A DNA stretch of 64,000 nucleotides from the IMG/VR virus record IMGVR_UViG_3300043434_000295, positions 62,001 to 126,000 of that record; one strand, written 5' to 3'. How positions within the stretch are numbered: position 1 is the first letter of the stretch; each line of letters begins with the position of its first letter. The stretch is from a virus. A program made the position numbers and the translations under genes. The notes beneath the pieces are model-generated. The model was not told the DNA's origin and did no database searches. It worked only from the letters and a program-made list of their open reading frames with translations. Shown here in pieces: positions 1-8,772 of this stretch.

Positions 1-2
1 AT

Positions 3-641
3 GAAGAAGTTGAGCACACTGATTATCTCTTAGAATATCCTGAAGATCTACAGAAGATGAAGAAAGCTGACTCATATAAAGTTGGTGACAAAGTCTTTAC
101 AAAAGTTGGTGGCAAATGGCACAAGGGGCATGTCACGACTCCGTTGAATAAAGCTGGTAATCACGGCGTAAAATTTCAACATAATGGGCAAACACACTCT
201 TACGTTAGTTCGCCAGACCAACTTAGATTACACGTTGAAGAAGTTGTGGCGGAAGAACTCTCGGTTGACGAACAATTTGATTTGATTGAAGAAGTTGTAG
301 AAGAACTAGCAATTCAAAATGGAATTGATTCTGAATCTATCTGGGAAACTCTAGAATCAGTTGATGACACAGAACTTCTAGAATATGCTATAGATAAGAA
401 AGGCCATAAGTCTTCTACTGGTGGTCTAACACAAAAAGGTGTAGATGCTTATAATCGTAAGACTGGTGGAAATCTTCAAACGGCTGTAACAACTCCTCCA
501 TCAAAGTTAAAACCAGATAGCAAAGCTGCTAAGCGCCGCAAGTCTTTCTGCGCTCGCATGGGCGGAGTCAAAGGACCTATGAAAGATGAGAAGGGTCGTC
601 CAACACGTAAAGCATTAGCTCTTAGAAAGTGGAATTGTTGA
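3..641 (+). CDS. Virion-associated DUF6321-type protein, 5' partial
   Basis: The frame is open back to the window edge (EEVEHTDYLLEY precedes the first ATG at 57, which has no Shine-Dalgarno site), so the gene begins upstream. An N-terminal KOW/SH3-like stretch (VGDKVFTKVGGKWHKG) is followed by an acidic Glu/Val-rich segment. A conserved C-terminal domain (GGLTQKGVDAYNRKTGG ... KRRKSFCARMGG ... LRKWNC) matches what I know as DUF6321 in marine T4-like phage structural proteins. Its stop overlaps the next ATG. The molecular role is unknown; a virion-associated role is inferred from family and position. Confidence 0.7.
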   Translation, partial: EEVEHTDYLLEYPEDLQKMKKADSYKVGDKVFTKVGGKWHKGHVTTPLNKAGNHGVKFQHNGQTHSYVSSPDQLRLHVEEVVAEELSVDEQFDLIEEVVEELAIQNGIDSESIWETLESVDDTELLEYAIDKKGHKSSTGGLTQKGVDAYNRKTGGNLQTAVTTPPSKLKPDSKAAKRRKSFCARMGGVKGPMKDEKGRPTRKALALRKWNC

Positions 642-802
642 TGTTAAGCTTTAAACAATTTAATGAAGAAAATAATATTGGTTATGAAGGTACTGATAAA
701 CTTACACAACATCGTAAGAAAATGACACCTGGAGAAAAGCCAGAAACTCCTAATATGTTACCTAGTTATGAAGAATCTGAAAACATAAAAACAGATAAAT
801 AA
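641..802 (+). CDS. Small protein with capsid-targeting-like N-terminus
   Basis: A 53-residue ORF starts in an ATGA overlap with the upstream stop. Its N-terminus MLSFKQFNEE resembles the MKTYQEFIxE capsid-targeting sequence of T4 internal proteins, and two nearby genes begin similarly. The remainder is hydrophilic with no recognised domain. Packaging into the head is an inference. Confidence 0.55.
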   Translation: MLSFKQFNEENNIGYEGTDKLTQHRKKMTPGEKPETPNMLPSYEESENIKTDK

Positions 803-831
803 CTAATAATCTTATTAATTGATGGAAGCTA

Positions 832-2394
832 ATGAAACAATTTAAACAGCTCATTAAAGAGCTACCCTCTAAAAAAGTAGTGTTTGCTTTCGGTCGTTTT
901 CAACCGCCAACGACCGGACACGAGTTATTGGTAAACGCTGTCAAAAAGATCGCTTCTGCACAGAAAGCCGATCACGTCATATTTGCTTCCCGCACACAAG
1001 ATAAGAAAAGCAATCCACTTCCAGTGGATCGTAAGGTGTACTACCTTAAAAGAATGTTTCCAAATACTAACTTCATTGCTGCTAATGAAGAGATTAGAAC
1101 ATTCATGGAAGCAGCAAAGGCTTTATCTAAAAAGTATAAAAATCTAGTAATGATTGCTGGATCTGATAGAGTTCCAGAATATAAGAAACTATTAGATCGT
1201 TATAACGGCGATGTATTCCACTTTGATACTGTTGAAGTAGTATCTGCGGGTGAACGTGATCCAGATGCCGATACTGCGTCGGGTATGTCTGGTACGAAGA
1301 TGAGAGAAGCTGCAAAGAAGAACGACTTTGCATTATTCAAAAAAGGATTACCGCATACTCTAACTGAACTTGATGGCAAACGCCTGATGAATGAAATTCG
1401 TCAAGGCATGGGTATGGATATTGTTAAAGAACAAGTAAAGTTTGAAACAGATGATATTCGTGAAAAGTATTTCTCAGGTGATATCTTTCACGTTGGCGAT
1501 ATTGTCGAATCAAATGGTGTAGTTTATCAAATCGTTAAGCGTGGTTCTAATCATCTATTAGTAGAAGACGAACAGGGTAATAAGATTAGTAAATGGCCAC
1601 AAGATTTACAGGAATCTACGAAAGAATTTAAAGGTCTAAACGAAATGTTAATCAAGTCAGCTGATAAGTTAAAAGTTGCACGTATCATTGCATCTTCTCT
1701 AGGTATGGAAGATGTTGATGAAAAGACTGGTGCAGAACAAATGGTTAATGTTTCTCTTCGTAAAATTAAGAGCAAGAATTTAACACCCGAAGCATGGAAG
1801 ATTCTTGGCAATATGCTTAAACTTGCGACAGATGCAGGTATTAAATATGATTCATCTATCATTCCAGAAACTAAATTCAAAGTAATGGGTTTAGAGGAAG
1901 AAAAAGAATCAGAAGAATATGTCGAAATGGAAGACAATGATATCGATGATATGATCAATGGACTTACAGATGACGATTATCTGGAAGCATATGATGATGA
2001 AGAGTTGTCAATCGTAGACGATGAAACCGGTGAACATATTGCAGAGCTTAAAGAAGAAGTGATAAATGAAGTTCTTTCTAGAGCAGAACGAATTCGTGCT
2101 AAAATAAGATTTGCTCGTTCAGAAGCAAAACGCGAACGTAAAACTAAAATTGCTCTTAAAACACGTTCTAATACGGCAACATTAAATACAAGAGCACGTC
2201 GTCTAGCTATTGTTACTATGAAAAAGCGTTTAGCTAAGAAGCCTCTTGATAAGTTATCAGTCGCTGAAAAGGAAAGATTAGAAGCTACTATTGCTAAACG
2301 TAAAAAGATAATTGATCGTATTGCAATGCGTTTAGTTCCTAGAGTTAAGAAGATAGAGAACGATCGTCTTAGCCATAAAAAATATACAAAATAA
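832..2394 (+). CDS. Cytidylyltransferase-fold (NMNAT-like) protein, virion associated
   Basis: The 520-residue product carries an N-terminal nucleotidyltransferase fold: GRFQPPTTGH is the HxGH-type nucleotide-binding motif and SGTKMREA near residue 150 is the ISSTxxR-type motif. About 350 further residues are charged and partly repetitive, ending in a very basic Arg/Lys segment. The start MKQFKQLIKE resembles a T4 capsid-targeting signal. The ATG has GGA 8 nt upstream. Similar proteins occur near neck and tail genes in cyanophages. Substrate unknown; a second NMNAT-type protein lies at 40282. Confidence 0.7.
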   Translation: MKQFKQLIKELPSKKVVFAFGRFQPPTTGHELLVNAVKKIASAQKADHVIFASRTQDKKSNPLPVDRKVYYLKRMFPNTNFIAANEEIRTFMEAAKALSKKYKNLVMIAGSDRVPEYKKLLDRYNGDVFHFDTVEVVSAGERDPDADTASGMSGTKMREAAKKNDFALFKKGLPHTLTELDGKRLMNEIRQGMGMDIVKEQVKFETDDIREKYFSGDIFHVGDIVESNGVVYQIVKRGSNHLLVEDEQGNKISKWPQDLQESTKEFKGLNEMLIKSADKLKVARIIASSLGMEDVDEKTGAEQMVNVSLRKIKSKNLTPEAWKILGNMLKLATDAGIKYDSSIIPETKFKVMGLEEEKESEEYVEMEDNDIDDMINGLTDDDYLEAYDDEELSIVDDETGEHIAELKEEVINEVLSRAERIRAKIRFARSEAKRERKTKIALKTRSNTATLNTRARRLAIVTMKKRLAKKPLDKLSVAEKERLEATIAKRKKIIDRIAMRLVPRVKKIENDRLSHKKYTK

Positions 2395-2405
2395 GGATTC
2401 TTGAA

Positions 2406-2846
2406 ATGGATTTAGTTGTTTCAATGAGAAAGTGTTTAGCTAATACTTTCGTCTTTTACTTTAAAGCTCATAGTTTCCATTGGAATATTGAAGGAATTAA
2501 TTTTCCTACATATCATTCTTTCTTTGGTGATTTATACGAAGATCTTCATGGAGCAGTAGATCCATTAGCAGAAGAAATTAGAGCATTAGATCAATATGCT
2601 CCACTTGGTATCAATGATTTATACCGTGATGCAACTATTGCTGATAGTAATTTAAAAGGTGATCAAGTAAAAGAAATGTTAACTGCAGCGTTAAGCGATA
2701 ATGCTACAGTTTTAGAATGCTTGAATACTTCATTTACATTAGCATCTAAAGAAAATAAACAGGGATTGGCTGATCTATTAGCCGGTCGTATAGACATTCA
2801 TAAGAAACACGAATGGATGCTCCGTTCTTGTTTAAAAGGAGCATAA
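2406..2846 (+). CDS. Dps/ferritin-like protein (DUF5856-type)
   Basis: A 146-residue four-helix protein. KAHSFHWNIEG followed by YHSFFGDLYEDLHGAVDPLAEEIRALD is the Dps/ferritin-like pattern, with His and acidic residues at ferroxidase-type positions. The family is common in T4-like phages. It could bind iron or protect DNA, but activity is not shown. It lies between virion-type genes and overlaps neither neighbour. Confidence 0.7.
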   Translation: MDLVVSMRKCLANTFVFYFKAHSFHWNIEGINFPTYHSFFGDLYEDLHGAVDPLAEEIRALDQYAPLGINDLYRDATIADSNLKGDQVKEMLTAALSDNATVLECLNTSFTLASKENKQGLADLLAGRIDIHKKHEWMLRSCLKGA

Positions 2847-2848
2847 AT

Positions 2849-4228
2849 ATGGCAGATAGAGAAGAAGTGCAGGATACATCTGACTATAAATTAGATAAGC
2901 ACGGGAAAAAAATCAAAGCACATCGAATCATTTTCAATAAAGGTGAAGACGATGGTACTAAAGGGGTTTCAGAACAAATGAAAAAAACGTTTAATCAATT
3001 CTTAGAACAACATACTTCTAATCTTACAGAAGAACAACTTAACGAAATTGTCCTAGAATTACAAGAAGCACTAGGTGCTGATGATTCTGCTGGTAAGTGG
3101 ATTAGTGATTTTGTACATTCTGATAATCCAAAGTTTGCCGGTAAGTCTAAAGAGAAGCGTAAACAAATGGCTCTTGCAGCATACTATGCTAAGCAACGCA
3201 ATGAAGAAGTTGAGTTAGACGAAACTGCTTCCGGTGGTCCATTGGGTTATCTTAGTCCAGAAGAACGCGCTAAAGAAGTAGCTCGTCGTAAAAAAGCACT
3301 TAAAGCAAATGAAACACCTGCTAGCAAGCGCTTTCTTGATAATGCAATGAAGAACATCAAACCAAAAAACGAAGAAACCGAAGTTCAAGAAGAGCTTAAG
3401 GGTAACCAACACAAACTTGACAAGAATAAGAATGGTAAACTTGACAAACATGATTTCAAGTTACTTCGTAAAGAAGAGCAAGAACTTGATGAAGCTGTGA
3501 CTGTTAAGAAAGACAATTATAGTTGGGGCAAGATGGTAACAGTTCATCATGGGTCTGAAACTTCTTATCCATTGCACCCAGAACACCAAGAAGCTATTAA
3601 GAAATTAAAAGATGGTGAACATACATCTTTTAAAGATGAAACTAATCGCAAAGTAACTGCTCACCGTGAAGGCGATAAAGTTCATTTATCAGGCGCAGGT
3701 ACAAATAAAAGGACTACAGTTTCTCATAGTCACTTTAGCGAATCAGTGTTTGATTGGAAAAACAACAAACGTGAAACATCTGATAAGTCTACTACTATGA
3801 CTAAGCATGATGTAAAGAAAACGTCTACTGGTACAGTATACACTAAACAACGCGACGCTGATGGTCATAGTAAAGAATTTAATCGTAGTGGCGAAGCAGC
3901 TAAGAAGCGCGGCCGTGGTCGTCCTAAGAAGAATAGTTTTAGTGAAGCAGTAGAGTTCTTAATGACTCTTTCTGAAGAGCAATTTGATGATTTTATGTCA
4001 GAAGGATTTGATTCTTTCTTTGAAACGTATGATCAATTAGACGAAGTAAGTAAAACTACTTTAGTGTCATATGTTAAGAAGGCAACAAACGGAATGTCCG
4101 GAGTTGCCATTAATGCTCACCAAGCAGGTGGCGCAAACCCTGGATCTAAAGAAAGAAAAACTTTCTTAGCAAAAGCAAACAAACGTATCGATGGTATTGC
4201 TAAAGCAGCCGATCGTTTAGGTAAATAA
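2849..4228 (+). CDS. Large acidic virion-associated protein with EF-hand and AT-hook motifs
   Basis: I start at 2849 (AAAGGAG at 2834-2840); an in-frame ATG at 2813 would lie inside the Dps-like gene. About 459 residues with modules typical of marine T4-like head or neck regions: an EF-hand-like calcium loop (DKNKNGKLDKHDF), an AT-hook-like GRGRPKK, and a C-terminal lysine-rich helix. Several LxE-A/G sites (LQE-A, LDE-A) resemble gp21 prohead-protease cleavage sites. Function unknown; an internal or head-associated role is inferred. Confidence 0.6.
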   Translation: MADREEVQDTSDYKLDKHGKKIKAHRIIFNKGEDDGTKGVSEQMKKTFNQFLEQHTSNLTEEQLNEIVLELQEALGADDSAGKWISDFVHSDNPKFAGKSKEKRKQMALAAYYAKQRNEEVELDETASGGPLGYLSPEERAKEVARRKKALKANETPASKRFLDNAMKNIKPKNEETEVQEELKGNQHKLDKNKNGKLDKHDFKLLRKEEQELDEAVTVKKDNYSWGKMVTVHHGSETSYPLHPEHQEAIKKLKDGEHTSFKDETNRKVTAHREGDKVHLSGAGTNKRTTVSHSHFSESVFDWKNNKRETSDKSTTMTKHDVKKTSTGTVYTKQRDADGHSKEFNRSGEAAKKRGRGRPKKNSFSEAVEFLMTLSEEQFDDFMSEGFDSFFETYDQLDEVSKTTLVSYVKKATNGMSGVAINAHQAGGANPGSKERKTFLAKANKRIDGIAKAADRLGK

Positions 4229-4245
4229 TTTTAAGGAGAAAACTC

Positions 4246-4806
4246 ATGGCACTATGGGGTAAAACAGACGCATCTGGTAGCAAACCAAAATTTTTAAATG
4301 CTACAGACGCAGCTAAAGCGGTATTTGTTTCTGCAGAAGAAGCAGTACTTAAGACTAACAAAGACAAGGGTATCCTTGGCGCAGGTTGGTGGTTAGTAAA
4401 CGAATATACTGATGCAGCAGGTGTAACTCGCTATAAGAGTGAACACATCATTGCTATGTCAGTTGCTAATGCTGTTTCTGGTGATGCAGCAGACGATGCT
4501 AAAGTCGCTGACATTGAAATCGTTATTACCATTGGAACTCAACCAACAGCACAATCTGCAGTTGCTGGTGAAGCAACTTTCACTGTTGTAGCTTCCGTAA
4601 ACTCTGGTGCTGTAACATATCAGTGGCAGAAGAAAGAATCTGGCGCAACTCGTTGGACAAACGTTTCGGGCGCAACATCTGCTTCATTAGCTCTTACTGG
4701 TCTAACAGCTGGTGCAGACAATGGTGATCAATACCGTGTTGTTCTAGGTTCTGATTCTGGTGCTAAGAAAGTTAATTCTGACGCAGCAACTCTAACTGTT
4801 GCTTAA
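4246..4806 (+). CDS. Virion structural protein with Ig-like domain
   Basis: Preceded by AAGGAG. The N-terminal ~85 residues (MALWGKTDASG ... GWWLVNEY) are a conserved head-associated module in T4-like phages. The C-terminal half is a bacterial Ig-like domain (QPTAQSAVAGEATFTV ... YQWQKK ... YRVVLGSDSG). Ig-like domains decorate capsids or tails and may bind host surfaces. Ala/Ser/Thr-rich codons suggest strong expression. Confidence 0.75.
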   Translation: MALWGKTDASGSKPKFLNATDAAKAVFVSAEEAVLKTNKDKGILGAGWWLVNEYTDAAGVTRYKSEHIIAMSVANAVSGDAADDAKVADIEIVITIGTQPTAQSAVAGEATFTVVASVNSGAVTYQWQKKESGATRWTNVSGATSASLALTGLTAGADNGDQYRVVLGSDSGAKKVNSDAATLTVA

Positions 4807-4811
4807 TAGTA

Positions 4812-4825
4812 GGGGCGCAAGCCCC
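4812..4825 (+). terminator. GC-rich tetraloop hairpin after structural gene
   Basis: GGGGC and GCCCC pair around a GCAA (GNRA) loop immediately after the Ig-domain gene. Only TT follows, so it may be a weak terminator or an mRNA-stabilising 3' end. Confidence 0.5.
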
Positions 4826-4833
4826 TTAACATT

Positions 4834-5184
4834 ATGGTATTAACTGATAGTAATTTTCTACTCTATGCTATGCATCACTACGATAATATCCAGTGTCATA
4901 GCATAGAAGAGTTTGAAGAAGATCTTAGAAAATTTTTATATCTTAAAAAACTGTTTAGTAGATATAAGAACAATGGAGAATTAAGAGAAAGACTAATTCT
5001 TAATCACATAATTGTTCTATACAATATATTTGGAGATGCAGCAACTGAGATGTTATTCTTTAGACTTAAGGAATATAAATCTGAGTTATCTACATTTCTG
5101 GTTTATCTCAATAGAATGCCAGACGATAAACTTATAGACATCAATATAGATATTGATATAGCAAACGCGTTAAGGAAGATTTAA
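4834..5184 (+). CDS. Conserved T4-like protein of unknown function (DUF7207-like)
   Basis: A 116-residue helical protein. NFLLYAMHHYDN, EEFEEDLRKFLYLKKLF and LRERLILNHIIVLYNIFG match a small protein conserved in cyanophages and other T4-like phages downstream of neck genes. Its stop overlaps the next start (TAATG), indicating translational coupling. No enzymatic motif. Confidence 0.7.
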   Translation: MVLTDSNFLLYAMHHYDNIQCHSIEEFEEDLRKFLYLKKLFSRYKNNGELRERLILNHIIVLYNIFGDAATEMLFFRLKEYKSELSTFLVYLNRMPDDKLIDINIDIDIANALRKI

Positions 5185-5717
5185 TGTCAACTATAGACAA
5201 CTTACTAGCTTTTAGAATTCTCTATATGTTGGTTACACCATTTGATAAGACAGATGCATATACGTTTGGAATTATTGATAAAGATGGTAACCCACTTAAG
5301 AAATCTAAAGACTTAAAAACAAGCGAAGAAAAAGATTCGTATAACAATCTGACTCGCCTTGTATTTTCCTTAAAGAGATTATTGGCTAAAGTTCCAGGTG
5401 GAAAGAGTCAATTAGCTTCTATTGTAGCAGCATATTGGCTAATTAAAGAATCTCATAATAAACGTACAGTTATACGTGAAGAAGAGTTAATGTCAATGAT
5501 TGACTTATTAGAAGATAAGAAATTGACATTAGTCGAAGAACAACTTCTTATTGAGAAATTTATTTCACGATTAGAAGAAGAAGGTGTTGCAATTGCAAAC
5601 ACAACCGGTTCCGCTACAGCAACTGATCAACCTGTCGTAAAAGTAAAAAACGGAAAACCTGTTTCTGGCGTAGTAGGTATGTTCCGTCGTAAAAAATCTA
5701 TTCAAGTGGGGCAATAA
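5184..5717 (+). CDS. Conserved T4-like protein of unknown function
   Basis: 177 residues. LAFRILYMLVTPFDKTDAYTFGIID and LTRLVFSLKRLLAKVPGG are a hallmark block in marine T4-like phages, always near the preceding family. Start and stop overlap both neighbours, so the three genes form a coupled set. A disordered Thr/Val-rich tail ends in FRRKKS. Role unknown, possibly virion assembly. Confidence 0.7.
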   Translation: MSTIDNLLAFRILYMLVTPFDKTDAYTFGIIDKDGNPLKKSKDLKTSEEKDSYNNLTRLVFSLKRLLAKVPGGKSQLASIVAAYWLIKESHNKRTVIREEELMSMIDLLEDKKLTLVEEQLLIEKFISRLEEEGVAIANTTGSATATDQPVVKVKNGKPVSGVVGMFRRKKSIQVGQ

Positions 5718-6205
5718 TGCTAAGTTTTAAAGAAGCATACTATATGGGTAAACACCGTTCTGCTGCATGGCATGCAGATGGTGGCGCTAACGACGAAGGA
5801 CACAGCGGCTCACGCTTTCGTGAAGTTCATAAAGTAACAATCAATGGACGCCATTGGAAAACATTTGGTTCACATAGTGATGCAAAAAGAGCGCATGATG
5901 CAGTAAAGAAAAAATATCCAGATAAGTCTGTGTCTATGCACAGAACTTATGTTGAATCTGTTGATATGTGCAATGTTTGTGGACAAACGCCATGTAATTG
6001 TACACATATCGAAGAACAAAATATTACAGAATTGTCTTCAGATCTTCTTCAACGTTATAAAGATGAAGCAATGAAATCAGTAGATAAGTTGACTTCTAAA
6101 GGAAAGCACAAAGAAGCTAATGATAGATTATTAGCTCACATGAAAGCTACTGGTAAACAAATAGAAAAGACTACTGCAGAAATTCGTAAAGCTGTTGGCA
6201 AGTAA
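5717..6205 (+). CDS. Virion-associated candidate with zinc knuckle
   Basis: 162 residues starting MLSFKEAYYM, a capsid-targeting-like N-terminus resembling those at 641 and 832. HWKTFGSHSDAKRAHDAVKKKYP is a small conserved module, followed by a CNVCGQTPCNC zinc-binding-like knuckle and a helical tail. Start overlaps the upstream stop. Function unknown. Confidence 0.6.
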   Translation: MLSFKEAYYMGKHRSAAWHADGGANDEGHSGSRFREVHKVTINGRHWKTFGSHSDAKRAHDAVKKKYPDKSVSMHRTYVESVDMCNVCGQTPCNCTHIEEQNITELSSDLLQRYKDEAMKSVDKLTSKGKHKEANDRLLAHMKATGKQIEKTTAEIRKAVGK

Positions 6206-6657
6206 TGTGGATTATTAACTTCTTACCTTATTGGATTTTTCATGTTATATTAGGCATTGGTCTAATAGGGTTAGCTTCTACGTATTTGTTACGATTCATT
6301 CCAATTCCAGCAATATACATGTATAAGACTCCAATACAATTGGGGTCTATTGTTATAATTGCATTTGGTGTTTATATGTCTGGTGCAATATCAAATAATA
6401 AAGCATGGGAAGAACGTGTTAATGAACTACAGAAAAAAGTAGCAGAAGCAGAAGCTAAATCTTCACAAGAGAACGTTAAGATAGTAGAAAAGATTGTCAC
6501 TAAAACAAAACTAGTTCAAGTTAAAGGCGAAGAGATAGTTAAATATATTGACAGAGAAATTGTGAAATATGACGATCGCTTTTCTAAAGGCAGTCAGTGT
6601 GAAATTCCAAAAGAATTTTATGAAGCTTTGAATAAGGCAACGGAGACACCTAAGTGA
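6205..6657 (+). CDS. Putative i-spanin (inner-membrane spanin subunit)
   Basis: 150 residues with hydrophobic segments at about 8-30 and 45-65, then a long charged coiled coil (VNELQKKVAEAEAKSSQEN). It overlaps a small lipoprotein gene that is followed by an endolysin, the arrangement of two-component spanins that fuse inner and outer membranes at lysis. More than one N-terminal membrane segment is atypical. Confidence 0.55.
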   Translation: MWIINFLPYWIFHVILGIGLIGLASTYLLRFIPIPAIYMYKTPIQLGSIVIIAFGVYMSGAISNNKAWEERVNELQKKVAEAEAKSSQENVKIVEKIVTKTKLVQVKGEEIVKYIDREIVKYDDRFSKGSQCEIPKEFYEALNKATETPK

Positions 6658-6917
6658 ATAATAAGATCATCATACTTGGATTATTATTTTTGACTGGCTG
6701 TACTACAGTGCCAGTAGAACGTAAATTTCCTGAAGTTCCAGAAAGTTTAAAAACTGTATGTAAACCCTTAAAGAGTCTTAGTGAAAATGACAATTTGAGT
6801 CAAATTGCTAAAACAATTTCGGAGAATTATTCTCTTTATCATGACTGCGCTATAAAACAAGAAAGTTGGATTGATTGGTATAATTCACAGAAGAAAATAT
6901 TCGATGGAGTTAAATAA
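6654..6917 (+). CDS. Putative o-spanin lipoprotein
   Basis: GTG start with GGAG 8 nt upstream. An 87-residue protein with a signal peptide ending in lipobox LTGC (residue 16), Pro-rich region after the Cys, then a helical tail. Size, lipobox and overlap with the upstream membrane/coiled-coil gene fit an outer-membrane spanin. It ends where the endolysin gene begins. Confidence 0.65.
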   Translation: MNNKIIILGLLFLTGCTTVPVERKFPEVPESLKTVCKPLKSLSENDNLSQIAKTISENYSLYHDCAIKQESWIDWYNSQKKIFDGVK

Positions 6918-7540
6918 TGGAGTTAACATTACAACAATTAAAACAATTGCTCCCCAAAAACCCGTATGTCGATCATTGGCATTTGGCTTTAACGCAATTA
7001 CTTCCAGATTATGAGATCAATACCCCTCAGCGCATTGCTGCGTTTATTGCGCAGTGCTCTCATGAATCTGGTGGATTCATGGTACTTAAAGAAAATCTAA
7101 ATTATCGTGCAGCAACATTGAGAAAGATTTTCCCTAAGTATTTCCCTACTGATGAAATTGCAAATCAATATGCATCTCTTCCAAATAAACAAGAGGCTAT
7201 TGCTAACAAAGTATATGCAAATCGTATGGGAAATGGACCTGAAGAATCGGGAGATGGATTTAGATATTGCGGTCGTGGATTAATTCAACTTACTGGCAAA
7301 CAGAACTATACTTGGTTTGCAGCATCACTAGGAATTCCAGTAGAAGAAGCATCTGAATATCTTCAAACTTTTGAAGGTGCAGCTCAGTCTGCATGCTGGT
7401 TTTGGGAAACAAATAACTTGAATCAATGGGCTGATAAAGGCGACATTGTGACATTGACAAAGCGTATCAATGGTGGCACCATTGGTCTTGATGATAGAAT
7501 TAAACATTATGAACATGCCCTACACGTTTTAGGAGCATGA
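6917..7540 (+). CDS. Endolysin, GH19 chitinase/lysozyme-like
   Basis: 207 residues of the glycoside hydrolase 19-like endolysin type. AAFIAQCSHESGGF carries the catalytic-type Glu, GDGFRYCGRGLIQLTGKQNY is the family signature, and INGGTIGLDDRIKHY ends the fold. No signal peptide, so release depends on a holin, with candidates just downstream. It should cleave peptidoglycan glycan strands. Confidence 0.85.
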   Translation: MELTLQQLKQLLPKNPYVDHWHLALTQLLPDYEINTPQRIAAFIAQCSHESGGFMVLKENLNYRAATLRKIFPKYFPTDEIANQYASLPNKQEAIANKVYANRMGNGPEESGDGFRYCGRGLIQLTGKQNYTWFAASLGIPVEEASEYLQTFEGAAQSACWFWETNNLNQWADKGDIVTLTKRINGGTIGLDDRIKHYEHALHVLGA

Positions 7541-7541
7541 T

Positions 7542-7823
7542 ATGAATACTGATTTACGTTTAGCAAAATGGTTACTTATATTAGTATTTGTTCCATTAGG
7601 TTTAGCATTTTGTGGTGGAGATCGTTTTAGATATCCATGTCAAGATCCAGCAAACTGGGATAAAGAATTTTGTAAACTACCAACATGTGATGTAACAAGA
7701 ACGTGTCCTGAGCAAATCTTTAAAGGTCAACGTGATCCTAGATTAGGACCTCCTCCGGTGAATAAAGATGGTAGTACTAATGCTCAATTTACTGCACCGC
7801 CGGGAGTTAACTGTGGAAAATAA
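7542..7823 (+). CDS. Exported Cys-rich small protein
   Basis: Preceded by AGGAG. 93 residues: hydrophobic signal or anchor (WLLILVFVPLGLAFCGG), then a conserved periplasmic block CQDPANWDKEFCKLPTCDVTRTCPEQIFK seen in marine T4-like phages. Six or more Cys could form disulfides, and FCGG could be a lipobox-like site. Lysis-module location; function unknown. Confidence 0.6.
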   Translation: MNTDLRLAKWLLILVFVPLGLAFCGGDRFRYPCQDPANWDKEFCKLPTCDVTRTCPEQIFKGQRDPRLGPPPVNKDGSTNAQFTAPPGVNCGK

Positions 7824-8256
7824 TTTTATGTATACTGAAGATCAATTAATGGCTCGTTTACGCTTTTTCATCGGCGTATGTTTAGCCTTAACATTAACTG
7901 GAATTGTGTTCGTTGTATTATATTCTCTAATATTTGTTACACAACCTCTTAATGCAATTTCTCCAATCGATCAAAAATTCTTTGAATTGATTGTTCCTAT
8001 TGCAACATTCTTAACCGGTACTCTATCTGGTATTATGTTAGCTGGAAACGATAAAGCTGCTCAAGCTGAAGCTATGAAAGCTGCTAATAAAGGATGGGAT
8101 CGTCCTCCAACAAACCCAACACCTCCAGCACCTATGTCATTTGCTCCTACTGGAATGTATGGACAACCTAATATGATGCAACAACCAGTACAGAACGTTG
8201 TTGCTGGCTATGGAGGACGATTAGCTCCTCCACCAGCTCCACAACCAGAGTTATAA
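7813..8256 (+). CDS. Two-TM membrane protein, holin candidate
   Basis: I choose the GTG at 7813 (GGGAG 7 nt upstream); the ATG at 7828 has only a weak site. Two transmembrane segments (FIGVCLALTLTGIVFVVLY; FFELIVPIATFLTGTLSGIML) are followed by a Pro-rich cytoplasmic tail. The block AISPIDQKFFELI is well conserved in marine T4-like phages. Location after the endolysin suggests a holin or lysis regulator. Confidence 0.55.
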   Translation: MENNFMYTEDQLMARLRFFIGVCLALTLTGIVFVVLYSLIFVTQPLNAISPIDQKFFELIVPIATFLTGTLSGIMLAGNDKAAQAEAMKAANKGWDRPPTNPTPPAPMSFAPTGMYGQPNMMQQPVQNVVAGYGGRLAPPPAPQPEL

Positions 8257-8257
8257 T

Positions 8258-8548
8258 ATGTTAAGCACAATGTTAAAAGATGGACAGAATGGATCTCTTA
8301 GTAGTAAGAGAGTAATTACCTTTTTGGCTTTTATATTGTGCGCTATTGCATTTATTTCTAATCTATTTTTTGGTTACAAGATAGATTCATTTTTATATGA
8401 ATCTATGTCATATATTGTTATGGCAGGTCTTGGTGTAACTGTTGCAGAAAAGTTTTCAACTAAACCAAATCATCAAATAGAGCCAATAAATAATTACAGT
8501 CGATTATATGGCACACCATTGCCAAAACAAAGGGAACCTCTATTATGA
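8258..8548 (+). CDS. Two-TM holin-like protein
   Basis: 96 residues with TM segments near 20-40 (VITFLAFILCAIAFISNLFF) and 48-66. Short charged ends and lysis-module position fit a holin. No good ribosome site precedes the ATG, so coupling to the upstream gene is likely. Confidence 0.5.
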   Translation: MLSTMLKDGQNGSLSSKRVITFLAFILCAIAFISNLFFGYKIDSFLYESMSYIVMAGLGVTVAEKFSTKPNHQIEPINNYSRLYGTPLPKQREPLL

Positions 8549-8742
8549 AGAAATTATTCTTAGTAACACTTTTACTAACTGCTACTGCAGTTTTTGGTGC
8601 AGAAACACAAAAAGTTTGCATTGATAAAATGACAAAAGATGGAAAGGTTGTAATGGACAAAGCTGGCAAACCGGTTCAGGAATGCAAGCAAATGAAAGTC
8701 CATAAGAAACTTGAAGGAACAAAAGTTCCTGAAAAGAAATAA
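8545..8742 (+). CDS. Small secreted protein
   Basis: 65 residues: clear signal peptide MKKLFLVTLLLTATAVFGA, then a short Lys-rich periplasmic domain with two Cys (KVCIDK, QECKQM). Preceded by AAGGGAA. Function unknown. Confidence 0.6.
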   Translation: MKKLFLVTLLLTATAVFGAETQKVCIDKMTKDGKVVMDKAGKPVQECKQMKVHKKLEGTKVPEKK

Positions 8743-8772
8743 TACAATTCATATATTAATAGAGTACGTGTC

